Assembly (NCBI GenBank): GCA_963580285.1
Contig: OY757010.1
Coordinates: 66,858,406 to 66,922,405, forward strand
Source of the DNA: Lucinisca nassula
Taxonomy: Eukaryota > Mollusca > Bivalvia > Lucinida > Lucinidae
Length of the DNA: 64,000 nucleotides
Direction of reading: 5' to 3'
Part shown: positions 10,409 through 20,799 of the stretch, piece by piece
Numbering within the stretch: the first letter of the stretch is position 1
How the letters are laid out: every line of letters starts with the position of its first letter
Notes under the pieces: generated by a model
The model's input: the letters and a program-made list of their open reading frames with translations, nothing else
What the model was told of the DNA's origin: nothing
The model's database searches: none
Made by a program: the position numbers and the translations under genes

Positions 10409-10669
10409 TGACCACTGGCAAGGCCAATAGATCAATGTTTTAATATCTTACATATTATAGGGTCTTTAATACCATGTCATGTTTAGTAAGTATATTATTA
10501 TATTGGTGTATAGGGGCAATAAATCAGGCCCCATTTTGTCTGGTAAAGACATCCACATTCTCACCTACTATACTTAATTGTCCCATAAAAGACTGTAAAA
10601 TGTGGTACATTTACGACTGATTTCTGGGCCTTTCAAATACCTGACTTGTTGCATGTGGAAAAAGCAATA
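10409..10669. other. Unassigned sequence
   Basis: I see no gene and no recognised repeat. Confidence 0.35.
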
Positions 10670-10838
10670 TTAACCCTAGCCCTGCTGACTACCTTTGCAA
10701 GCAGTGTAGATCCAGATCAGATGGCTTCTGAAGAAGCCATCTGATCAGGATCTACACTGTTTGTCATTCAGTTTGCAAATTTGAGTGACTAAGTGAGAAA
10801 TGGGTGTGACAAAATTAATTTATTCAGCAGGACAAGAA
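10670..10838 (+). mobile_element. TTAA-1/TTAA-2 MITE with shortened arms
   Basis: TTAACCCTAGCCCTGCTG opens it, with the hairpin at 10700-10763. The right arm lacks about 30 bases, and the right end CAGCAGGACAAG is not followed by a clean TTAA. Confidence 0.7.
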
Positions 10839-11065
10839 ATTACTCAAAAAAAATTTATATTATCCTAAAATTTTAGGAGATTCTATTCAGCTTCAGGGGT
10901 GGCCACATTAGTCTACTCTTTAAGGAAAGAATTTGCTTCTTGGATCAAATGCTGAGCCATGTTTGGATGAAAATCAAACATCCTAAAGTTGTCTCCCTTT
11001 GTAAAAAGTGTGAAACACATTCTCCCACCTTTAATAACTTAACCCTTGTCCTGCTGACCCGAATG

Positions 11066-11398
11066 TTTGTGTGTTTGATTTGAGGTTTAACCCTTCTCTT
11101 GCTGAATATTCAGTTAAGCCACACCCATTTCTGACTTTGAACCAATCAGATTTCTTTATGTAATTTATTCCTACAAATTCATAAACTGAATGTCAAACAG
11201 TGTAGATCCTGATCAGATGGCTTCTGAAGAAAGCCATCTGATCTGGATCTACACTGTTTCCAAAGATATGGGTTGTCGTGAACAGCAAGATAAGAGTTAG
11301 CATCCCCGTCAACACTGTATAGGTCTCCAAATTTGTGTGGCTTTTACCTAACACTGAGGTGAAATGACATCTCAAGTCCTGCCAACCAATGAAACCGA
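11066..11398 (-). mobile_element. SINE-H inside TTAA-2, itself carrying a TTAA-1
   Basis: The reversed tail GTGTTTGATTTGAGGTTTAA is at 11069-11090, and the rest resumes at 11301 with CATCCCCGTCAACACTG and ends with CCAATGAAACCGA. The break is exactly at the TTAA of the SINE tail. Confidence 0.8.
11087..11300 (-). mobile_element. TTAA-1 MITE in the TTAA of a SINE-H tail
   Basis: The element is flanked by TTAA on the left and TTAG on the right. Intact SINE-H copies read GAGGTTTAACGTCCCCGTC at this point, so the pre-insertion site held a single TTAA. The hairpin is at 11198-11260. Confidence 0.9.
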
Positions 11399-11706
11399 AC
11401 AATGAAGATGCTGATCAGATGGCTTGTGAAAAAGCCATCTGATCAGGATCTACATTGTGATTCAGATTGTGAATATGTTGCAATAATTTGCATCAGGTAA
11501 TCAGGTAGAGGGTGTGGCAGATTAAAATATTCAGCAGGACAAGGGTTAAACAAGTTGTGTCGTCAGCAAACAGCAGAACCGTGCAGACACTGTTCAGGGG
11601 AACAGTCAAATCTGGATCTATGCTATTCTTAATGAACATTGTAAGTAACAAACATTTAGACCAGTTGCGGTAAAACCAAAATGTACTAGAATCAACACAA
11701 TGTAGC

Positions 11707-12056
11707 TACAGTCGAACTTCAGTGGCTCGAACACCTTTGGGACCTCGAAAATCTGTTCGAGACAGGGGCAGTTCGAGCCACTGAGGTTACTGTCAGGAGG
11801 CATAACGAGATAGTTTTAGACATCTTTTCAGTGTTCTATTATGAAAATGTATGCTGTGTGTACTCATTAGAATCACCTCATCGAGGTGATTCTAATGAGT
11901 ACACACAGCATACATTTGCAAGATAAAAGACTAAAATCTCCTTAATTATCCCCCACTCTTTCTTTTGTAGAGGATTTCCCTAGGGGCTCAAGAATGGGTT
12001 CGACACATCCATGGTAAATGAGCCATCGGTGTTCGAGCCATCGAAGTTCTACTGTA
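11707..12056. mobile_element. J-family TA-flanked MITE, complete
   Basis: The ends are TACAGTCGAACTTCAGTGGC and its inverted partner, closing GTTCTACTGTA. A second inner inverted pair carries GCTCGAACA. The centre (11848-11920) is a hairpin with TGTGTACTCATTAGAATCAC arms. Ends of this kind, CAGT plus TA duplication, are usual in pogo/Tigger-like elements of the Tc1/mariner superfamily; that assignment is from recall. Confidence 0.75.
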
Positions 12057-13128
12057 ATATTTTGTGACAAAAAATGACAGAACCAGCCCCTTCAACGATC
12101 CACACAACCCCCAACACACACACCACCCCACTTAGTATACACTTTGTAATATCTACAAGACTAGAAAATGATACCTTAATTAACCACTTTATTATAGGGT
12201 TTATTATAACAGTTCTGGCTAGATAGATCCCATAAAAGTAAAGATTACACAGAAAAAAATGACCACACAATACATTTTTGTTTGAATATACTAACACAGT
12301 CTCTGCTTTGGACTGCAACAATAGTGAGGTTGAGGTGAAAAATAACAAACTATCATACCTGTGGACTGGACATTACACCTACGAAATTAGGGTAAATATC
12401 TGTCAATGTATAAAACACTCCACTTTTTTTGTTAAACAGAAATCCTTTATATTAACATTGTCCTTGTGTGAATTATTCAGATAACCTTAGTCACAAACTG
12501 GCTAAAAGCTTAATTCACTGAACTGATATGTCTGTTTTAGATCCACTATTTTTTTGGACATAAATATCCCCCTATCTGTATATATTGTACATCCTCACTA
12601 AACAATAACACCACTACAAACTGAGTCAAAGACTATATCTCAATATTTACTATACAGACTGGTGTATTTTGCAGTCAGTCACTCAACCTATATCCAACAA
12701 AACCAATATCTAAACACATATGTGTAGTAAAACAAAAATCCTTAAATTACACGCTTAAAATGCCACGATAAGTGAGCAATCAGATACCAGAGGTAAAAAA
12801 AACCTCTGATTTATTTTAATAACAAATCATGATTTTTTTTTACCACACGCTTTAGTTTGTATGATTGTCACAAATTTATGAATATACACACCAAAGAAAA
12901 TCTATTCAAGAATCACCTAGCCCTAATTCTAACAGCAGTTTAGCATAAGCAATTCACATTGTACTTTTCTGTCTTGTCATAAATGAAATAATTGTGTAGT
13001 ACAGTGTCATATAGTCCTTTTTTGACAAATCTAAAGAGCGGAATCACATTTCATATAGTATTGTTGAGGTAACGCGGCAGCACAAGAGCTCCAGATATGG
13101 TCAGATAAGATGAGGCAATTCTAACAAG
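12057..13128. other. AT-rich sequence with one pogo-like fragment
   Basis: Positions 12262-12345 resemble the right half of the element at 27063 (TACATTTTTGTTTG...CTCTGCTTTGGAC...CAACAATAGTG). A small hairpin with CCAGAGGT arms lies at 12788-12810. No gene is seen. Confidence 0.5.
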
Positions 13129-13513
13129 TACCGTATTCCTCCAATTTAGCGCCCTGGGCGCTTAAAAAAATTGGAAAAAGAAGGGGCGCTTATTAGAGAC
13201 AAAAATCTTACCAGAACGGAGTGTTTAAAACCCATTACACGCGGTGGTTTTCCATCAGAATATGGTGAAATTATGGCATGTAAAGTACCAAGTGGTCAAA
13301 ACAGAGACTCTGTGATAGCAGTGGGTTTAGAAACACCTTGCATGATATGATTTACAGTAGATACAGCAATGATTGAAAGGCTAATCTTTACTTTTAGAAT
13401 GCCAAAATGTTTTGTTTCTCTGACAGCTGAAGGGGCGCTTATTAATTTGTTCTTGGAAAAACAGTGAGGGGGCGCTTATAGGAGCAGGGGCGCTAAATGG
13501 GAGGAATACGGTA
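13129..13513. mobile_element. TA-flanked element inserted in an F-type repeat
   Basis: The ends are TACCGTATTCCTCCAATTTA and its inverted partner (GGGAGGAATACGGTA). Subterminal GGGGCGCTTATT blocks recur near both ends. The outside sequence joins to TTCTAACAAG-TA-CCCACAATATAT, the normal arm of the F repeat, so one TA became two. The ends resemble those of the element at 7684. Confidence 0.8.
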
Positions 13514-13552
13514 CCCACAATATATTTATGGAATATTATCCCTCAATTGTAC

Positions 13553-13796
13553 TTAAGGGGAAAGGGAACACCTGGCAGATTTTTCCGCCATTTTTCAAAG
13601 GGAGACAGCTTTCGGGACTTTCTGTTTGCTTTTCTATAAGCCCTGTCCCACTGGAAAAAGGGTCTACCCTTAAAGGAAAGAATTTGCTCCTTGGGAGCAA
13701 ATTCTTTCCTTTAAGAGTTGACCCCTATTGACATGAGAGACAAAAATACTTTTACAGAGGAGTTGCCTCCCCTGAAGGTGTACTCATTCCCCTTAA
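13553..13796. mobile_element. TTAA-7 MITE, complete
   Basis: TTAA is followed by GGGGAAAGGGAACACC, and the inverted end is TCATTCCCCTTAA. The central palindrome (13670-13720) has arms with AAAGGAAAGAATTTGCTCC. The family shares TTAA flanks with the other MITEs but not their hairpin core. Other copies are at 32165, 51086 and 59399. Confidence 0.8.
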
Positions 13797-13848
13797 TACT
13801 CTTCTTGCCTGGTACTCTGTGGCTCCTTGTCCAATAAAAACTATTTAC

Positions 13849-14043
13849 CCTTAAAATGCCATGAAAAAATGCATCTGAAAATGTCTGTTTGTGTCATCTG
13901 CTGCATCTTCTATTTCTGCATACAGAAAACAGTGTGGTCCCTGATCAGACTGCTCCAAGAAGAGCAGTCTGGTCTGGGTCCAGACTGATTGCAACCATGA
14001 CTTTAAAAGTAACCAGCAGATGACAAAGCAGATGACAACTGTT
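13849..14043 (+). mobile_element. TTAA-3 MITE, right end truncated
   Basis: Left CCCTTAAAATGCCATGAAAA, core arms at 13927-13990 with apex CTGCTCC/GAGCAG, then AACCATGACTTTAAAAGTAA and GCAGATGACAACTGTTGTG. The closing TTAA is missing. Confidence 0.7.
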
Positions 14044-14180
14044 GTGGACTAATTATGACCTTACTAAACCACTGTACTGTAATCGCTTTATAAAAGTCAA
14101 TTTACCCGGCTATTTAGGTCACCCCTATGATGGCAAGCAATCACCTATTAACAGGCAAGTTGTTCAAAGCATTGTTTAGT

Positions 14181-14362
14181 TTGACCCTTATCCCCCTGCA
14201 TAATAAATTTAGCTGACCTTGAACCAATCAGGTTACTTGCTGTAAGTTATTCCAACTGGATGTCAAACAGTGTAGATCCAGATCAGATTCAGAAGCCATC
14301 TGATCTGGATCTACACTGTTTGCAAAGGTAGGGGCTGTCGTATACAGCAGAATAAGGGTTAA
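14181..14362 (-). mobile_element. TTAA-1 MITE inside a G-family MITE
   Basis: The left flank is TTGA and the right flank TTAA. The first CCCTTATCC end is followed by a shortened AT-rich arm, the hairpin (14266-14322) and CAGCAGAATAAGGG. Confidence 0.75.
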
Positions 14363-14373
14363 CAAGCTTGATA

Positions 14374-14996
14374 GTGTTTGAATTTAGGTTTAACAACACT
14401 GTCAACAATATTTAGGTAATTTTGGAGACATTGCTTCCACTTTTGTGTGACTGTTACGTGACAATGAGGCCGGCCTCAGTGGCTCAGTCGGATGCGCGTC
14501 TGACTGGTGATCAGGAGGACGCGGGTTCGACTCCCGCCGGGGTCGGCAACATTCTTTCGTGGAGATTGATCATGAAATCTTTTCTACGGTCATTCTCTCC
14601 CTTGCGCTGATTCAAGAAGGGCAGTTGTCAGTTTCTGGCGAAATAATGTGCACTGTACTGGTTAACCGCTTACGTATAAGCCTGCCCAGGAAAGCGTTGA
14701 TAGGTAAACTGACCGGCTCAAAAATGACCTAAATAGTGTTGACTGGGCCATTAAACTCCAATACAAACAAACAAACAAACGTGACACTGAGATGAAATGA
14801 CATCTCAAGCCCTGCTGCCCAATGAAACCATAAGGCTCATATGGATTGAATGGTCCAACTCACACCACTTTGCCTGGGAAAGCTTATTACTTCTAAGCAG
14901 TTTACAAGTACCCATGTGCAGTCTATTTCAGCTCTGCATGGAAGCACCTTGCAGCCCAATCTATTTCTCCAAGCCCCGATAGGCAGGGGCCTGGTC
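14374..14996 (-). mobile_element. SINE-H split by SINE-2
   Basis: The reversed SINE-H runs 14374-14457, is cut in its GACACTGAGATGAAATG region, and resumes at 14781 to about 14996 (CTCTGCATGGAAGCACC, then CAAGCCCCGATAGGC). Confidence 0.8.
14469..14780 (+). mobile_element. SINE-2, full length with 11 bp target duplication
   Basis: A tRNA-like head carries box A (TGGCTCAGTCGG) and box B (GGGTTCGACTCCC), followed by a ~220 bp body and a (CAAA)n tail. It is flanked by GTGACAATGAG (14458-14468) and GTGACACTGAG (14781-14791), an 11 bp target duplication with one change. This is the reference copy of the family. Confidence 0.9.
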
Positions 14997-15129
14997 AAAA
15001 TGTTAACTGCTCTATAGCTTTGATGAAAAATATGAGAAGCTTCTGCATTTACTATATAAAGCTGCTCACATTTTTTCATCAAAAATATTAGCATACTTGC
15101 GCCATGTTGAACCTGGATAATCCTTTTTT

Positions 15130-15342
15130 TTAACCCTTGTCCTGCTGAACCCGGATATGCCTTTTCTTTGAAACAATGTAGATCCAGATCAGATGGCTTC
15201 TGAAGAAGCCATCTGATCAGGATCTACATTGTTTGTCGTTCAGGTTGTGAATTTGTTGTAATAATTTGCATCAAGTAATCTGATTGGTTGATAATCGGTA
15301 GTGGGTGTGGCATATATGAATATTCAGCAGGACAAGGGTTAA
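15130..15342 (+). mobile_element. TTAA-2 MITE, complete
   Basis: TTAA flanks are intact on both sides, with the hairpin at 15179-15237. It is the near-twin of the copy at 9413. Confidence 0.9.
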
Positions 15343-15416
15343 AACAGAATAGATCCGTACCTGTTGGAATCCCAGAGATCTCTACTGTATTGTTTTCACT
15401 ACTGCTTCTGAATCAA

Positions 15417-15770
15417 TAGTTTGTTTGTTTGTATTGGAGTTTAACGGCCCAGTCAACACTATTTTAGGTCATTTTTGAGCCGGTCAGTTTACCTATCCAC
15501 ACTTAATACGTAAGCAGTAAATTAACCCTTGTCCTGCTGAATATTCATATATGCCACACCCACTACCGATTATCAACCAATCAGATTATTTGATGCAAAT
15601 TATAGCAACAAATTCACAATCTGAATGGCAAACAATGTAGATCCTGATCAGATGGCTTCGTCAGAAGCCATCTGATCTGGATCTACATTGTTTCAAAGAT
15701 AAGGCATATCCGGGATTAGCAGGACAAGGGTTAACCAGTACATTTCACATTCTGGTCAACAATGGTTGTC
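15417..15770 (-). mobile_element. SINE-2 tail half split by a TTAA-2 MITE
   Basis: The reversed tail GTTTGTTTGTATTGGAG starts at 15421 and runs to about 15521. After the inserted MITE the SINE resumes as TTAACCAGTACATTTCACATT. The intact copy at 22350 shows GGTTAACCAGTACAATG uninterrupted at this place. Confidence 0.75.
15522..15734 (-). mobile_element. TTAA-2 MITE in a SINE-2
   Basis: TTAA stands on both sides, with the AT-rich arm first and the hairpin at 15636-15692. The target was the single TTAA in GCGGTTAACCAGTAC of SINE-2. Confidence 0.9.
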
Positions 15771-16047
15771 AGTGGTTTTAGAGAGGGTAAAAATTGTTGC
15801 AATGGTTGACCATGGTTTATCATGGTCAATTGTCATAAAAATTCATGGCCAACATTCAAGTTTAAAGTTTCAGTAGCCTTCCTTATAATTTAGGAATTAT
15901 ATTTGTTAATCTTTAGAAATTTACACTCATTTATCTTTTATGCATAAATGATACTTATTTGAATTAATTACTTATTCATATTTATGGAGACAAGAAAGCA
16001 TGAATTAATACATCTAGCTTGCCACCTATATGAAACTTTTGTATCCA
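15771..16047. other. AT-rich sequence with ATGGTCA motifs
   Basis: Several ATGGTTGACCATGG-like words occur at 15795-15850, as in 20826-21010. The rest is plain AT-rich sequence without a gene. Confidence 0.45.
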
Positions 16048-16062
16048 TTAACCCTTTTTGTA

Positions 16063-16290
16063 ACGGGCCTCCGTGGCCTAGTGGTTAAGAGCGCTGACTC
16101 TTGATCATTAGGTCTCTCACCGCTGTGGTTCGAGCCTTGCTCGGGTCATATGTGAGACGCCAAGTTCTGCAACGGAAGGTCAGGTGGTTTTTCTCCGGGT
16201 ACTCCGGTTTTCGCCCACCTCTGATTAACAATCGGCTCGATATGAGTGAAATAATCTTGAAAGGGCCGTAAAACCAAAACCAAAAAAAAA
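16063..16290 (+). mobile_element. SINE-4, tRNA-headed, its A-tail split by a HINE
   Basis: The tRNA-like head contains TGGCCTAGTGGTTAAG (box A region) and GGTTCGAGCC (box B, 16127-16136). The body carries CCGGGTACTCCGGTTTTCGC, a word common in molluscan SINEs as I recall them. The A-rich tail AACCAAAACCAAAAAAAAA is interrupted; eleven more A residues follow the HINE at 19150-19160, then the target duplication. Confidence 0.85.
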
Positions 16291-16388
16291 ACAAGAGGGC
16301 CCAATGGCCCTATATCGCTCACCTGTGTACGAGAAAATCATTAGTGTAGGAGACCACTTGACATGGCTACATACTAAATATCTAAGCT

Positions 16389-16558
16389 CAGGCAAAGCGG
16401 TGTCCATGCTTACAAACCCTACTGGTTTCATTGGGCGACAGGGCTTGAGATGTAATTTCATCTCAATATCTGGTAAAAGTCCTACAAAATTGGAAGAGAC
16501 ATCTCCAAAATGACCTATACAGTGTTGTCGGGGATGTAAAACCTCAAATCAAACAAAA
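16389..16558 (+). mobile_element. SINE-H, 5'-truncated, inside HINE-a copy 1
   Basis: It begins at AGGCAAAGCGGTG and ends with CCTCAAATCAAACAAAA. The flanking HINE core continues on both sides (TATCTAAGCTC / TCTGTGCCTTATGG). Confidence 0.75.
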
Positions 16559-18977
16559 TCTGTGCCTTATGGTTTTGGAGAAAAAGATTTTTTTAAGTTT
16601 TTTCCAGTATAAGTCTATAAAAGCTAATGAGCCAAAGGGCACGGTTGGCAGGTGTATGTAGGCAACCATTTTGTGTTGCTATATACTAAATATCTAAGGT
16701 CTGTACTTCATGGTTTCAAAGAAGATGTTTGAAGCTTTTTCCATTATAAGTTTGTTGGAGTTAAGGGGCCACAGGATTAGGACCCCAGGGGCATGATTGG
16801 CAGGATTCATGTAGGCGACCACTCGACATTGCTACATGCTAAATACCTAAGCTCTGGGACTTATGGTTTCAGAGAAGAAGATTTTTGAAGATTTTTTTCC
16901 CCATTTTAAGTTGTTGTTTTTTTCTTTCTTTTTTTTTTTCATTATAAGGGCCCTGTGGTTTCAGAGAAGATTTTTGAATTTTCTCCAATTGTAAGTCTAT
17001 GGAAGCTAAAGAACCCTGGGGTGGGGCCAATTTGGATCCCAGGGGCATAACTGGCAGGATTTATGTAGGTGGCCACTTGACATTGCTACATACTAACAAT
17101 CTAAGCTCTGGGCCTTATGGTTTCATAGAAGAAGATTTTTTAAGTTTTTTTCCATTATAAGTCTATTGGAGGTGATGAGCTCGGGCGTGGCCAATTTTGA
17201 CCCCAGGGGCAGGGTTAACAGGATTTATGTAGTTGGCTATTTTATGTTGCTAGATACTAAATATCTAAGTTCTGTGCTTCACAGTTTCTGAGAAGAAGAT
17301 TTTTGAAGCTTTTTTCCATTATGAGTCTATGGGAGCTAAGGGGCCCCGGGGCATGGCCCATTTGGACCCCAGGGGCATGATTAGCAGGAAATATGTAGGT
17401 GACCACTTGCCGTTGCTACATGCTAAATATCTAAGCTCTGGGCCCTGTGGTTTCAGAGAAGAAGATTTTTGAAGTTTATTTTCCATTATGAGTCTATGGG
17501 AGCTAAGGGGGTCCCAGGGTGTGGCCCATTTGGAACCCAGGGGCATGATTGGCAGGATTTATGTAGGTGACCACTTGTCATTGCTACATGGTAAATATCT
17601 AAGCTCTGGGCCCTGTGGTTTCAGAGAAGAAGAATTTTGAAGCTTTTTTCCATTATGAGTCTATGGAAGCTAAGGGGCCCCGGGGCGTGGCCCATTTGGA
17701 CCCCACGGACATGTTTGGCAGGATTTATGTAGGTGACCACTTGCCGTTGCTACATGCCAAATATCTAAGCTCTGGGCCCTGTGGTTTCAGAGAAGAAGAT
17801 TTTTTAAGCTTTTTTTTCATTATGAGTCTATGGGAGCTAAGGGGCCCCGGGGTGTGGCCAATTTGGACCACAGGGGCATGATTGGCAGGAATTATGTAGG
17901 TGACCACTTTCCGTTGCTACATGCTAAATATCTAAGCTCTGGGCCCTGTGGTTTCAGAGAAGAAGATTTTCGAAGCTTTTTTTTTCATTATGAGTCTTTG
18001 GGAGCTAAGGGGCCCCGGGGTGTGGCCAATTTGGACCCCAGGGGCATGATTGGCAGGAATTACGTAGGTGACCACTTTCCGTTGCTACATGCCAAATATC
18101 TAAGCTCTGGGCCCTGTGGTTTCAGAGAAGAAGATTTTTGAAGCTTTTTTTCATTATGAGTCTATGGGAGCTAAGGGGCCCCGGGGTGTGGCCAATTTGG
18201 ACCCCAGGGGCATGATTGGCAGGAATTATGTAGGTGACCACTTTCTGTTGCTACATGCCAAATATCTCAGCTCTGGGCCCTGTGGTTTCAGAGAAGAAGA
18301 TTTTTGAAGCTTTTTTCCATTATGAGTCTATAGGAGCTAAAGGGCCCGGGGCGTGGCCGGTTTGTACCCCAGGGGCATGATTGGCAGGAATTACGTAGGT
18401 GACCACTTTCCGTTGCTACATGCCAAATATCTAAGCTCTGGGCCCTGTGGTTTCAGAGAAGAAGATTTTTGAAGCTTTTTTCCATTATGAGTCTATAGGA
18501 GCTAAAGGGCCCGGGGCGTGGCCGGTTTGTACCCCAGGGGCATGATTGGCAGGAATTATGTAGGTGACCACTTGCCATTGCTACATGCTAAATATCTAAG
18601 CTCTGGGACCTGTGGTTTCCGAGAAGAAGATTTTTGAAGCTTTTTGTTCCATTATGAGTCTATGGGAGTGAAGGGGCCCCAGGGCGTGGCCAATTTGGAC
18701 CCCAGGGGCATGAATGGCAGGAATTATGTAGGTGACCACTGGCCGTTAATACATGCTAAATATCTAAGCTCTGGGCCCTGTGGTTTCAGAGAAGAAGATA
18801 TTTTAATTTTTTCCCATTGTAAGTCTATGTGAGCTATATGTTGCCATGGCAACCAGAATTCCAATCTGATCAGCCAAAAAACCTTATGCAGCCTTTCCCC
18901 CTACCTGATGATGCTTCTCATGAAATTTGATCAAGATTGACCATGGGGTATTAGAGATATTCTTATTTGAAATTGTT

Positions 18978-19095
18978 TACGGACGCACGGACGCACGCAC
19001 GACGAATATATACTTAAGTGTCAAAATGTCCAAATTTTTTGCCCCCTAAATGTCGTTTCGTTGGTGCGGACGGACGGACGGACGCACAACGGACG
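18978..19095 (+). repeat. ACGG/ACGC microsatellite of HINE-a
   Basis: Two clusters of ACGGACGC-type tetranucleotides (18978-19002 and 19068-19095) flank a short unique piece. Confidence 0.8.
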
Positions 19096-19389
19096 ACGGA
19101 CAAAAAGTGATCACAAAAGCTCACCTTGTCACTACGTGACAGGTGAGCTAAAAAAAAAAATAACCCTTTTTGTACCAAATGGAATCTTCCTCCTTATATA
19201 TAGGAAAGAGTCCATTTCAAAATTTAGGGGTGTCAGGTTGTGTTTTCTTCAAAACTGATTTGTAAAATGGCTGAATTTTCTGCAAACAGTGTAGGCCCTG
19301 ATCAGACACCGCATTCTGCGGCGTCTGATCTGGGCCTGCACTGTTTGCTAGGGTACCAGTTTTGGGGTTTCTGGTACAAAATGGGTTAA

Positions 19390-19511
19390 GAGATGATTTT
19401 CAAGAATATTATTAAAAGAATTTTAACAATACAATGTATGGAACAATAAAACAAAGTATTTTGCCTATTCGGCTGAGGACTTAAAAATCATTGCATCCTA
19501 AACTCAGGATT
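19390..19511. other. Unassigned AT-rich spacer
   Basis: No recognised feature. Confidence 0.35.
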
Positions 19512-20799
19512 AACTAGAAATGTTTTCAGAGGAAAACAATGTCCCCCACCATAAAAGTATCTTAAACACCCATTTGACTTTCATAGCTAGGTTAAAGTCA
19601 CCAAAATGTAAGCTGCAAACAAGCCATTTTTGGCCTTGGCCCAAAATTGACAGTTTTTTGGAGCATGTGACCTTGAAAAAAGGTTAAGATCACCAAAATC
19701 TAATCAATTCTGCAGTATGTTGTAAAGATATATTGCACCATGCTTGACTAAATAAAATCAATCAATTCGTTAATGAGATAGAGTGCAGAAGCCATTTTTG
19801 GCCCAAAAATGACAGTTTTTGGGATGCTGTGACCTTGAAAATGAGGTCAAGGTCACCAAAATCTAATTAAATCTGTGGTATGTAGTAATGATATATTGTA
19901 CCAAGTTTGACTAAAATTAATTAATTCTTTAATGAGATAGAGTGCAGACAAGCTATCTTTGGCCCCAAAAAACTGTTATTAGGTCGCTGTGACCTTGAAA
20001 ATGAGGTCAAGGTCACAAAAATCTAATCAAATCTGCAATATGTTGTAATGATATATTGTACCAAGTTTGACTACTTCGCTGTGACCTTGAAAATGAGGTC
20101 AAGGTCACCAAAATCTAATCGAATCTGCAATATGTTGTAATGATATATTGTACCAAGTTTAACTAAAATTAATCAATTCGTAAATGAGATAGAGAGCAGA
20201 CAAGCCATTTTTGGTCCGAAAATGACTGTTTTTGGGTCGCTGTGACCTTGAAAGTGAGGTCAATGGCACCAATTCTAATCAAATCTGTGGTATGCTGCAA
20301 TGATATATTGTACCAAGTTTGACTAAAATTAATTAATTCTTTAATGAGATAGAGTGCAGACAAGCTATCTTTGGCCCAAAAATGACTTATTGGGTTGCTG
20401 TGACCTTGAAAATGAGGTCAAGGTCACCAAAATCTAACCAAATCTGTGATATGTTGTAATGATATATTGTACCAAGTTTGACTCAAATCAATCAATTTGT
20501 CAATGAGATAGAGTGCAGACAAGTCATTTTTGGCCCAAAAATGACTGTTTTTGGGTCGCTGTGACCTTGAAAATGAGGTCAAGGTCCCCATGACCTTAAA
20601 TGACTGTTTTCCCCCATCCTAGTGATGTGTCTATACTAGTGATGTGTCTATACTAGTGATGTGTCTATGCAAGTTTGGTCAAAATCCATCCATATGTTCA
20701 GGAGATATAGTGCTTCAAACAGGCTACGCCAACGCCAATGCAAACAGGATCCCTACCAAAAACAATATGTCCCCCTCCCCACTGGTGGGAGGACATAAT
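19512..20799 (+). mobile_element. HINE-c, complete
   Basis: The 5' end AACTAGAAATG leads to a hairpin (GTTTTC/GAAAAC) and the tag ATGTCCCCCACC. About seven units of ~150-160 bp follow. Each contains GTGACCTTGAAAATGAGG, TCAAGGTCACCAAAATC and GATATATTGTACCAAGTTTG. A 17 bp minisatellite precedes TTTGGTCAAAATCCATCC. The 3' end is the hairpin ATGTCCCCCTCCCCACTGG / GGGAGGACAT, whose left arm repeats the 5' tag. Confidence 0.8.
20620..20671 (+). repeat. 17 bp minisatellite, three units
   Basis: AGTGATGTGTCTATACT is repeated three times, the last unit ending in a change (CTATGC). Confidence 0.85.

Larger units (their letters stand above)
11039..11549 (+). mobile_element. TTAA-2 MITE split by SINE-H
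   Basis: The left end TTAACCCTTGTCCTGCTGAC (11039) and the right end CAGCAGGACAAGGGTTAA (to 11549) belong to one TTAA-2 copy. Its left arm stops at about 11065, and its core resumes at 11399 (AACAATGAAGATGCTGATC). A SINE-H occupies the gap. Confidence 0.8.
14154..15114. mobile_element. G-family MITE interrupted by three elements
   Basis: The left part, 14154-14180 (AAGTTGTTCAAAGCATTG), then CAAGCTTGATAG at 14363-14373, then GGTCAAAATGTTAACTG at 14994 and the central hairpin near 15022-15090 follow the order of the intact copy at 4171. The gaps are filled by a TTAA-1 MITE, a SINE-H and a SINE-2. The right terminus is worn. Confidence 0.65.
16291..19150 (+). mobile_element. HINE-a copy 1, core type alpha
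   Basis: The 5' end ACAAGAGGGCCCAATGGCCC forms a hairpin and is followed by ATCGCTCACCTG. About fifteen ~167 bp core units follow (16570-18820), marked by GGGGCATGATTGGCAGGA and GTTTCAGAGAAGAAGATTTT. Then come GTTGCCATGGCAACC, an ACGG/ACGC microsatellite (18978-19095) and the 3' hairpin GCTCACCTTGTCAC / GTGACAGGTGAGC. This order (hairpin, ~160 bp tandem core, tetranucleotide repeat, terminal hairpin) is that of the pearl/HINE elements of bivalves. Open frames across it are only repeat frames. Confidence 0.85.
16048..19389 (+). mobile_element. TTAA-4 MITE split by SINE-4 plus HINE-a
   Basis: TTAA and the first 11 bases of TTAA-4 are at 16048-16062. The same TAACCCTTTTTGTA recurs at 19161-19174 and runs on through the whole MITE to GGTACAAAATGGG-TTAA at 19389. 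The 14 bp repeat is the target duplication of the SINE. The hairpin core is at 19283-19348 with apex CGCATTCTGCG. Confidence 0.85.

Noticed and set aside
14469..14545. Possible functional tRNA gene
   Set aside because: Boxes A and B are good, but a SINE body and (CAAA)n tail follow and a target duplication flanks it. The same holds for 16063 and for the minus-strand heads at 21797, 24717 and 45734.
17830..18307. Repeated open frames of ~60-100 codons with the phrase HAKYLSSGPCGFREEDF
   Set aside because: They are translations of the ~167 bp HINE-a alpha core, whose unit length is not always a multiple of three. The frames restart in each unit and also run on the other strand.
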